NCBI RefSeq assembly: GCF_050337105.1
Contig: NZ_JAKJSQ010000053.1
Coordinates: forward strand, 1-28,118
Source: Aliivibrio_A kagoshimensis
Lineage (GTDB): Bacteria; Pseudomonadota; Gammaproteobacteria; Enterobacterales; Vibrionaceae
Reading direction: 5' to 3'
Length of the DNA: 28,118 bases
The position numbers and the translations under genes were made by a program. The notes beneath the pieces are model-generated. The model was not told the DNA's origin, made no database searches, and worked only from the letters and a program-made list of their open reading frames with translations. This document shows positions 21,087-28,118 of the stretch, in pieces. Every line of letters starts with the position of its first letter. Positions within the stretch are counted from its first letter, which is position 1.

Positions 21087-24000
21087 TTAGGCGTGAGTGA
21101 TCTTTATCTTATGGAACATACGATACAGAACGGGCACCACAATCAGAGTCAGCACCGTTGCAAAACCTAATCCAAACATAATCGTTACTGCCATTGGTTT
21201 AAAGAAGGTATCAGGTAGCAGCGGAATCATCCCTAAAATTGTTGTTACTGCCGCCATACAAACCGGTCTTACCCGGCTTAATGCCGCATCGATAATCGCT
21301 TTGTATGGGTCTTTTCCTGTCCGCATTTCGATCTCAATTTGGTCCAGTAACACAATCCCATTTTTTAGTAGCATACCTGTCAAACTTAAAAAGCCGAGTA
21401 GTGCCATAAAACCGAACGGTGTATCAAACAACAACAGCCCTGACGTCACTCCAATCAATGCCAGTGGCACAGTTAACCATACAATCAATGGCTCCTTGAC
21501 TGAATTAAATAGAAAGACAGTAATTAAGAACATAAACAGATAGCCCAATGGCATTGTTTGAAAGAGCGATTCTTGTGCATCGCGTGAAGACTCGTACTCT
21601 CCACCCCACTCTAGTGAGTAACCAGGGGGGAAATCAATCGCTTCAATTTTAGGTTGTAATCGCTTTTGCAGGGTGGCAGCCGTCTCTTCACCCAAAAGAT
21701 CTTGGTCAGCCATAACAGTTAGCATACGTTTACGGTTTTTACGCACAATTAATGGATCTTCCCATATCACGTCATAATCTAGAATAACTTGTTGTAGAGG
21801 AATAAATGTTGAAAGTGCTGGGCTCCAAATTTTCATCCCTTCTATACTATTAATATCAACGCGTTCCTCTTCTGGCAAACGTGCCATGATTGGCATTAAC
21901 GTGGTTCCATCGCGATAGACACCGACTGCTTTACCAGAGAAAGCCATCTCAAGTAACTCATCAACATCTGATTTGGTAATACCATATCGTCTCGCTTGAC
22001 TCTCATTAAAGTCAGGTGTCAATATTTTGGTTCTTTCACGCCAATTGTGTCTAACATTGGTAGCACCAATATCTTCTCTCATGATCTCAGATATTTGAGA
22101 AGCTAATCCTCTTAAAATAGTTGGATCAGACCCGACGACACGAGCTTCAACTTTCGCCCCTCCACCGGGACCTAATTCAATGAGTTTAAGCTTAAACTGG
22201 ATTTCAGGGAACGTCATTTGCATATGTTCCCTAAAACTGCTCATTAATGCTCCGAGTTCTTCATAGTTTTTCACTCGAGTAATAATCTCACCATAAGCGG
22301 CGTAACTTTTTTCAGGGGCATAGGTAAGCATAAAACGCTGTAAGCCTTTACCTGCAGTAGTTGTTACATGCTCTACCTCATCACGGTCTAATAACCAGCT
22401 CTCCAGCGCCTTTAATTTGGTATTGGTGCTTCGGATATCCGTTCCTTCTGGCATCCATACATCGACCATAAACATCGGTGTCGTAGATGATGGGAAGAAA
22501 GCCTGTTTTACTTGACCAAAACCGACAATACTTGCGCCAAGTGCGACCAATAATAAAACGACTGTAAGCCAAGAACGCTTCATACATAACATCAGGAACT
22601 TCTGATATACCACAAACAGCATACCGTTATACGGATTGTTCTCTTCGTCACTCCCAGACAAAGTACCTGTCTGCTCTTTAAAAAACAGTGAAGCAAAAAA
22701 GGGTGTTAACGAAATAGCGGTAAACCAACTCAGCATCAGTGAGATAAGCAGAACAGTAAATAAGGTGCCGCAATATTCGCCTGTCGCATCTGCTGACAAA
22801 CCAATTGGAGCAAACGCTGTTACTGCAATCACCGTAGCACCCAGTAAAGGCCATTTAGTTTGAGTCACGATATCCCCAGCAGCTTGAAGTCGTGTTCGCC
22901 CTTTTTGCATACCTATCAGTATTCCTTCGACAACTACGATAGCGTTGTCCACCAGCATACCTAAAGCGATAACTAAAGCCCCTAGTGAGATACGTTGTAA
23001 GTCAATTTGATAGTACTTCATGAATACAAATGTACCCAATACCGTCACTAATAATATTAACCCGATAAGAAGGCCAGAGCGTATGCCCATAAAAAACAGT
23101 AATACAATAATAACAATGGCGACGGCTTGAGCTAAGCTGATCACAAAGCTACTTACTGACTTTTCTACCTCTTTAGGCTGGCTGTAGATCTCTCCTATTT
23201 CTATACCAATCGGTTGTTGACCTTTCAATTCTGCAATACGATAGTCAACCAACTTACCAATTTCAACTACGTTCACACCATCACTAAATGAAACACCCAT
23301 ATTAAGAGCAACATTACCTTTAAAGTTAATGATGTTATTTGGTACTTCCACATAGTCACGTGTGATATTCGCGACATCTTTTAGGTAGATGAGACCTTGA
23401 GCTCCGCCTTCAGTAATAATCAGGTCACCAAGCTGGTCAACATTCGTAAACTCACCAGTGGGATGTATTTGAATATATTCACTACCAATTTTAACTGCAC
23501 CAGCACTTGAAACCACATTTTGAGTAGAGAGCAAGTTATAGATAGTTGTTGGCGCTAGCCCCAAGCTGCTCAATCGCTTCATTGATATTTCAATGAACAC
23601 TTGCTCTTGCTGGGCACCGGATACGGATACTTTACTGACTCCGTTAACGAGTTCGAGTTCTCGTCTCATGTAATCAACATAATCGAGTAACTCTTTGTAA
23701 GAGTATCCTTCCCCAGTAATGGCTAACATGATTCCATATACATCCCCGAAATCATCAATGACTTGTGGCGTTGAAACCCCTGGAGGAAGTTGCCCCTGTA
23801 GATCGCTTACTTTGCGGCGCAATTCATCCCAGATTTGTGGAAGGTCATCTGGCCCATAGTTATTTTTCATTGTGACGGTTATTTGAGATAAACCTCGACT
23901 TGAAATTGAATTGACTTCATCCACATAACTTAGCTGTTGAATCGCTTTTTCAAGTGGATAAGTAACCTCCTCTTCAACTTGAACCGGTGTCGCCCCAGGA

Positions 24001-24158
24001 TAGTTGGTAACAACCATGGCATCTTTAATGGTAAAAGCAGGATCTTCCAAACGGCCAAGTTCAAAGAAAGCGGAAGTACCTCCAATAATGAATATGAGTG
24101 TAAGCATCCAACTAATAACTTTATTGTTAATAAAGTATGCGGCAATTCCCTGCTTCAT
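21087..24158 (-). CDS. RND efflux pump, inner-membrane transporter
   Basis: This 1023-residue resistance-nodulation-division transporter has the usual duplicated plan: TM1, a periplasmic porter domain (about residues 35-330), TM2-6, TM7, a second periplasmic domain (about 555-850) and TM8-12. A proton-relay aspartate is visible in GMLVDNAIVVVEG (near residue 402). AcrB-type pumps have two adjacent aspartates there, so this is a divergent member. The periplasmic start (GRLEDPAFTIKDAMVVTNYPG) is typical of the VexK/VmeV-like group, from memory. Its start overlaps the adaptor gene's stop by one base (TAATG). No outer-membrane channel gene is present, so a TolC encoded elsewhere is expected. Confidence 0.92.
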   Translation of the reverse strand: MKQGIAAYFINNKVISWMLTLIFIIGGTSAFFELGRLEDPAFTIKDAMVVTNYPGATPVQVEEEVTYPLEKAIQQLSYVDEVNSISSRGLSQITVTMKNNYGPDDLPQIWDELRRKVSDLQGQLPPGVSTPQVIDDFGDVYGIMLAITGEGYSYKELLDYVDYMRRELELVNGVSKVSVSGAQQEQVFIEISMKRLSSLGLAPTTIYNLLSTQNVVSSAGAVKIGSEYIQIHPTGEFTNVDQLGDLIITEGGAQGLIYLKDVANITRDYVEVPNNIINFKGNVALNMGVSFSDGVNVVEIGKLVDYRIAELKGQQPIGIEIGEIYSQPKEVEKSVSSFVISLAQAVAIVIIVLLFFMGIRSGLLIGLILLVTVLGTFVFMKYYQIDLQRISLGALVIALGMLVDNAIVVVEGILIGMQKGRTRLQAAGDIVTQTKWPLLGATVIAVTAFAPIGLSADATGEYCGTLFTVLLISLMLSWFTAISLTPFFASLFFKEQTGTLSGSDEENNPYNGMLFVVYQKFLMLCMKRSWLTVVLLLVALGASIVGFGQVKQAFFPSSTTPMFMVDVWMPEGTDIRSTNTKLKALESWLLDRDEVEHVTTTAGKGLQRFMLTYAPEKSYAAYGEIITRVKNYEELGALMSSFREHMQMTFPEIQFKLKLIELGPGGGAKVEARVVGSDPTILRGLASQISEIMREDIGATNVRHNWRERTKILTPDFNESQARRYGITKSDVDELLEMAFSGKAVGVYRDGTTLMPIMARLPEEERVDINSIEGMKIWSPALSTFIPLQQVILDYDVIWEDPLIVRKNRKRMLTVMADQDLLGEETAATLQKRLQPKIEAIDFPPGYSLEWGGEYESSRDAQESLFQTMPLGYLFMFLITVFLFNSVKEPLIVWLTVPLALIGVTSGLLLFDTPFGFMALLGFLSLTGMLLKNGIVLLDQIEIEMRTGKDPYKAIIDAALSRVRPVCMAAVTTILGMIPLLPDTFFKPMAVTIMFGLGFATVLTLIVVPVLYRMFHKIKITHA

Positions 24159-25234
24159 TATTTAGCCTCCGAAGTGAGTTGTGATACTTTTAATCCATCT
24201 TGCAAAACAGCAAGGCCTGCTGTAACGACACGGTCGCCAATTTTAATACCCTCCAAAACTCGGATCCCATCGCTATTCATCTTTTCGGTTACCACTCGAG
24301 TCTTATGCGCCACGCTGTTATCATCAACCAACCACACATATTTTTCACTTTTTAGTAGTTCATCGCCATCACCATTAAATAGCGCTTCTACCGGTAAGGT
24401 AAAACCACGATTTTGCAATATTTTCATATCACTATTGTCTGCTGTAACATCAACGGCCATTCCATCTAAAATGAATTTATCTTCAGGCATTGGCATAGTG
24501 AGTGTCATCAAAAACGAACCAAGATCAGGATCTGGCTCCATCGTAAATTCTTTAATTCTTGCTGGATATGACTCTCCATCATCAGTAATGACTAACGCCA
24601 CTACATCTTCAACTCCGACTGTATTAGGGTGTTTTGAATAGAGTTTATCAGGTACCTGAATGGTAATATCCACACTATCTTTGTTATGAATATTCACAAT
24701 TTGTTGAGCAACCTGAATATTCTCAAATTGCTCAACTGAAACACGAGAAATAATGCCATCCATCGGCGCCTTTAACTCGGTAAAGCTTAAGTTCAATTTA
24801 GCGATCTCAAGTTCCGCTAACGCAATCTGACGCTCAGCTGCTAATTCATCAAATTGAGATTTTGCAAGCAACCCTTTTGTCACCAGCTTTTTTGAACGGA
24901 CATATTTTGTATCTGCGGCACTAAATCGTGCTCGAGAGTTGTCAACAGCTAATTTGTAATCATTAGGATCTAACGCAGCAATAACATCGCCCTTAGAGAC
25001 AAAGTCACCCGCTTTGACGTTAAGTTCATTTATCTCTCCTGAAACCCTGAAGCTTAATTGTGCACGGTCAGCGGCAGCAGCAACAGCCGGAAAGTATATT
25101 TTCCCTAATGGGGCACTGTCATCAATCGTTATTGTCTTTACAATCGGGACTGTCAGTTCTTTTTGCTCTGGGGCTTGACCGCAGCCAGTAACAACAATGG
25201 CGAATAAAAGGGTCATGATATGTTGAGTTCTCAT
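24158..25234 (-). CDS. RND efflux periplasmic adaptor (second of two), lipoprotein
   Basis: This 358-residue membrane-fusion protein has a signal peptide with lipobox VVTGC (Cys18). It has a lipoyl half-motif (FRVSGEINELNVKAGDFVSKG), a short alpha hairpin (about residues 95-150), the second lipoyl half (LKAPMDGIISRVSVEQFENIQ) and beta-barrel domains. It should link the pump to an outer-membrane channel. I chose the ATG at 25234, with GAGGG seven bases upstream, over a start at 25264; this puts it one base after the previous gene's stop. Having two different adaptors for one pump is a feature of VexIJK and VmeTUV systems. Confidence 0.9.
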   Translation of the reverse strand: MRTQHIMTLLFAIVVTGCGQAPEQKELTVPIVKTITIDDSAPLGKIYFPAVAAAADRAQLSFRVSGEINELNVKAGDFVSKGDVIAALDPNDYKLAVDNSRARFSAADTKYVRSKKLVTKGLLAKSQFDELAAERQIALAELEIAKLNLSFTELKAPMDGIISRVSVEQFENIQVAQQIVNIHNKDSVDITIQVPDKLYSKHPNTVGVEDVVALVITDDGESYPARIKEFTMEPDPDLGSFLMTLTMPMPEDKFILDGMAVDVTADNSDMKILQNRGFTLPVEALFNGDGDELLKSEKYVWLVDDNSVAHKTRVVTEKMNSDGIRVLEGIKIGDRVVTAGLAVLQDGLKVSQLTSEAK

Positions 25235-25235
25235 A

Positions 25236-26273
25236 TTACAACCCTCTCTCTTTGATCCACTCATGAATTTGCATATTATCGACTAACCCAGACACGCCAG
25301 TCATCACTATTTTGTCTCCGTCATTTAAGCCGCCAGTGATCTGGTGATGCTTATCGATGTCTACTTTGATTCTTTCCACTCGATTATCTGAATTCACTTT
25401 CCATACCCAAGTTCCCTGTTCATCATTAATGATGGCTGTGGAAGGAATTTTACTATTTTTCCCCCGTGGTACTAATGCATGTATTTGTGCCGACATCCCA
25501 GGGAGAACACCTAAGGTTTCAGGGCGTTCCATAACCATGGTCACTTTATAACTTGCTGTTTTCACATCGGCTTCTGTATCGATCTCTTGAAATTCAACCT
25601 CAAACCGTTTACCAGGGAATGCATCAAAAATCACCTCAGCAGTAATGTCATCACTAAATGCAAAGCGATGAAAAAGATTATCAGGCAGCTGGAAAACAAT
25701 GCTTAAAATGTCATTTGTTTGAATATGCATAGCATTTTGCTTCGCTGCGACAAATTCGTGATTGTCGATGAGCATTAACGAAATATCTCCGTCATATGGC
25801 GCAATTAACTGAGTATAATCAAGATTAGCCTTTGCCTGATCGAGCATCGATTTAGACTCACTTAACGCGGCCTTAGCAGTATCGAAATCTTGCTCTGAGA
25901 TAACTTGGTCTTTTCTCAGTTTCTCCATTCGCTCATACTGTACAAATATCAATTGGTATCGTGCTTTGGCTTGTTTATAAAGTAATGTGAACTCATCCGG
26001 ATTGAGTTCAGCTAACACTTCCCCCTTAGAGACATGTTGTCCAGACTTGATATTCACTTTATATAGTTGACCTGGAACTCTAAATGCTAAGATCGCTTTA
26101 TCGCCTGCTTCAACTAATGCGGGGAAAGTACGTGTAGTGGAATGTTGGCCGACAGAGACAGTGAACAGCTTTGCTGGACGAGAGTCAGGTTCAGGAATGA
26201 CAACTTCTTTTTTACCACATCCCCACAGCAATCCTGTACAGAGTAGTATCAATATCACTTTATTTAACTTCAT
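25236..26273 (-). CDS. RND efflux periplasmic adaptor (first of two), lipoprotein
   Basis: This 345-residue membrane-fusion protein has lipobox LLWGC (Cys19). It has the first lipoyl half FRVPGQLYKVNIKSGQHVSKG, a hairpin with EKLRKDQVISEQDFDTAKAA, the second lipoyl half TQLIAPYDGDISLMLIDNHE, and a C-terminal barrel and membrane-proximal domain. It is clearly related to the second adaptor but far from identical. It leads the operon; AAGGGA precedes the ATG at 26273. No regulator gene lies beside the operon; the 130-base gap to the fumarase terminator should contain the promoter. Confidence 0.9.
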   Translation of the reverse strand: MKLNKVILILLCTGLLWGCGKKEVVIPEPDSRPAKLFTVSVGQHSTTRTFPALVEAGDKAILAFRVPGQLYKVNIKSGQHVSKGEVLAELNPDEFTLLYKQAKARYQLIFVQYERMEKLRKDQVISEQDFDTAKAALSESKSMLDQAKANLDYTQLIAPYDGDISLMLIDNHEFVAAKQNAMHIQTNDILSIVFQLPDNLFHRFAFSDDITAEVIFDAFPGKRFEVEFQEIDTEADVKTASYKVTMVMERPETLGVLPGMSAQIHALVPRGKNSKIPSTAIINDEQGTWVWKVNSDNRVERIKVDIDKHHQITGGLNDGDKIVMTGVSGLVDNMQIHEWIKERGL

Positions 26274-26404
26274 CTTATCATGTCCCTTGGAAAGTACTGT
26301 GATGCATATGGCTTACTCTATTGTTTGATATCAACATGGCTACACTTAAAATAGTTCAAAATGAACACTATAACCACAATTAACGTGCATAAATTCAATA
26401 TATT

Positions 26405-26432
26405 AAAAAAAAAGAGAGCCTATTAGCTCTCC
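26405..26432 (-). terminator. Terminator of the fumarase gene
   Basis: On the minus strand GGAGAGC, loop TAATAG and GCTCTC are followed by nine T residues. This is a textbook intrinsic terminator, located about 40 bases after the fumarase stop and before the efflux operon promoter. Confidence 0.92.
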
Positions 26433-26469
26433 TTTATTATCTAACCAATAAATATGATGATTTATTGCT

Positions 26470-27984
26470 CTATTTTTTCATTTCAGCGATTTTTACTTTC
26501 CAGGTATCAGGGCCAATTTGGTGGGCATTGGCGCCAGATGCATCTACCGCAACAGTCACTGGCATATCAACCACATCAAATTCATAGATAGCTTCCATAC
26601 CGAGATCTTCAAACGCCACAACTCGAGCTGTTTTAATCGCTTTTGAAACTAGATATGCAGCCCCACCAACAGCCATCAGATAAACTGCTTTATTCTGTTT
26701 AATCGATTCAACGGTTTCTGGACCTCGCTCAGCTTTACCGATCATGCCTGTTAATCCAAGCTCACCCAACATCAAGTCGGTAAATTTATCCATTCGCGTT
26801 GAGGTTGTAGGTCCAGCCGGTCCTACGACTTCATCACCGACAGCATCTACTGGGCCAACGTAATAGATAAAGCGGTTAGCAAAATCGACCCCATCAGGAA
26901 GCCCTTCACCACGCTCTATCATACCTTGTATTCGTTTGTGAGCGGCATCTCGTCCAGTCAGGATTTTGCCAGATAAGAGTACCGTTTCGCCGGTCTTCCA
27001 CTCTTGTACATCAGCTTTAGATATCTCATCGAGATTCACTCGACGAACATTATCACCCACTTCCCATGTGACTTCTGGCCACTCTTCAAGTTTCGGTGGC
27101 GTCAGTGTCGCTGGACCTGAACCATCAAGCGTAAAATGTACGTGTCTGGTTGCTGCGCAATTTGGAATCATACAAACCGGTTTTGACGCGGCATGAGTGG
27201 GCGCCGTTTTTATTTTCACATCTAAAACGGTGGTTAACCCACCAAGGCCTTGCGCCCCTATACCCAAATCATTAACACGTTCAAAAATATCTAAACGCAT
27301 CTCCTCTTCAGCATTTTGAGGGCCACGCGCCATCAGTTCATTGATATCAATATGTTCCATTAAGGACTCTTTGGCTAGCACTGCCGCTTTTTCAGCCGTA
27401 CCACCAATACCTATCCCAAGCATACCCGGTGGACACCAGCCCGCTCCCATTAGTGGCAGAGTTTTCTCTACCCACTCAGCCACATCATCGGATGGATTTA
27501 GCATGACCATTTTGGTTTTGTTTTCAGAACCACCGCCTTTTGCAGCAATCTGAATCTCGACCTGATCGCCTGGTACCATGTCGATATGCACCACCGCGGG
27601 TGAATTATCTTTGGTATTTATTCGACGACCCGCAGGATCCGCAACTACAGAAGCTCGTAATGGGTTATCCGGGTTTGTATAAGCTTGACGTACGCCTTCA
27701 TCAACCATCTGTTGCACAGTGAGATCACTTTCCCATTGCACATTCATACCAATTTTAACAAAACACGTTACAATGCCGGTGTCTTGGCAGATAGGACGAC
27801 GCCCCTCTGCTGACATTCTGGAGTTGATAAGAATTTGCGCGATCGCATCTTTAGCAGCTTGGCTCTGCTCCTTGTTGTAAGCTTTTTCTAAAGCCTGTAT
27901 AAAATCAAGTGGATGATAAAACGAGATGTATTGAAGTGCATCAGCGACGCTGCTGATTAAGTCTTCTTGACGAATGATGCTCAT
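26470..27984 (-). CDS. Class I iron-sulfur fumarate hydratase
   Basis: This 504-residue oxygen-sensitive, [4Fe-4S]-dependent fumarase interconverts fumarate and malate in the TCA cycle. The N-terminal catalytic domain covers about residues 12-290 and the C-terminal domain about 295-500. Candidate cluster cysteines are Cys66 (RPICQDTG), Cys184 (GAGWCPPGM) and Cys276 (MIPNCAATRH). The C-terminal domain carries the GPAGPTTSTRMD motif. Length matches the single-chain class I type (E. coli FumA/FumB are about 548); it could be closer to the FumD-like branch, so I give no symbol. AGAGG precedes the ATG at 27984. It is monocistronic, with its own terminator. Confidence 0.93.
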   Translation of the reverse strand: MSIIRQEDLISSVADALQYISFYHPLDFIQALEKAYNKEQSQAAKDAIAQILINSRMSAEGRRPICQDTGIVTCFVKIGMNVQWESDLTVQQMVDEGVRQAYTNPDNPLRASVVADPAGRRINTKDNSPAVVHIDMVPGDQVEIQIAAKGGGSENKTKMVMLNPSDDVAEWVEKTLPLMGAGWCPPGMLGIGIGGTAEKAAVLAKESLMEHIDINELMARGPQNAEEEMRLDIFERVNDLGIGAQGLGGLTTVLDVKIKTAPTHAASKPVCMIPNCAATRHVHFTLDGSGPATLTPPKLEEWPEVTWEVGDNVRRVNLDEISKADVQEWKTGETVLLSGKILTGRDAAHKRIQGMIERGEGLPDGVDFANRFIYYVGPVDAVGDEVVGPAGPTTSTRMDKFTDLMLGELGLTGMIGKAERGPETVESIKQNKAVYLMAVGGAAYLVSKAIKTARVVAFEDLGMEAIYEFDVVDMPVTVAVDASGANAHQIGPDTWKVKIAEMKK

Positions 27985-28074
27985 AGTTGCCTCTTTTTAA
28001 GTTCCTTGGCGTTTTTAACCGTAATTAAATAAAAATGTTAGCCTAGGTACGACTTCTAGTGAATTGTTATAATT

Positions 28075-28080
28075 ATTATA
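28075..28080 (-). promoter_or_regulatory. Possible -10 element upstream of the fumarase gene
   Basis: TATAAT on the minus strand lies about 90 bases before the fumarase start in an AT-rich region. No good -35 is visible at standard spacing, so this is tentative. Confidence 0.3.
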
Positions 28081-28118
28081 CGTTTTGCTATTAAGTGTTA
28101 TCTTACACCGTTTTATTC

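Noticed and set aside
23937..24641. Long plus-strand open frame opposite the pump and adaptor genes
   Set aside because: It is antisense to well-supported genes, with low-complexity composition and no recognisable family.
1..28118. tRNA, rRNA and riboswitch genes
   Set aside because: No tRNA cloverleaf, rRNA segment or known riboswitch core was recognised in the intergenic stretches.

Overview
The window looks like chromosomal DNA from a gammaproteobacterium, most likely one of the Vibrionaceae. The evidence is the low-to-moderate GC content, the ybbA/ybbP-tesA arrangement, the COG3014-ycfL-lpoB-thiK-ycfP run beside ndh, hinT, and an RND pump with two adaptor proteins resembling Vibrio VexIJK/VmeTUV. 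The genus assignment is inference from gene content. Two ambiguous bases (n) occur, at 1330 and 8264.

Region 1 (about 1-6060) is an accessory zone. It carries a deleted RelE-like toxin gene, a DM13-domain protein, a HigBA toxin-antitoxin pair, a RAYT-type (REP-associated tyrosine) transposase gene, an unknown membrane protein, a BrnTA toxin-antitoxin pair and a HAD-family hydrolase. Every accessory gene except the transposase lies on the minus strand. Between them lie three interleaved repeat families, called here R1, R2 and R3. R1 is a composite of up to about 200 bp with a hairpin (stem AGGTGTCG/CGACACCT), whose end sits a few bases after the stop codons of the minus-strand genes. R2 is a short motif, CTAGCRGGACAGACAC, tandemly repeated at 1213-1286. 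R3 is a 140-170 bp element in two copies. The layout (gene, repeat, gene, repeat, all in one direction, rich in toxin-antitoxin modules) resembles an integron cassette array. However, I see no integrase and no convincing attC site. The only mobility gene is the RAYT transposase, whose 3' end has been replaced by an R2 plus R1 fragment.

Region 2 (6060-18700) is core chromosome. ndh has a perfect FNR-box consensus upstream. ycfP, thiK, lpoB, ycfL and a COG3014 lipoprotein gene run as one minus-strand cluster for cell-envelope and vitamin functions; LpoB activates the peptidoglycan synthase PBP1b. An M24 metallopeptidase, a DUF3565 protein and a leucine-rich-repeat protein kinase lie downstream of the YbbA/YbbP exporter-like ABC system. 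tesA diverges from ybbA with overlapping start codons, and hinT converges on tesA.

Region 3 (18700-28118) has a methyl-accepting chemotaxis protein on the plus strand. It converges on a three-gene minus-strand RND efflux operon (two lipoprotein adaptors followed by the pump). A class I iron-sulfur fumarase with its own strong terminator follows.
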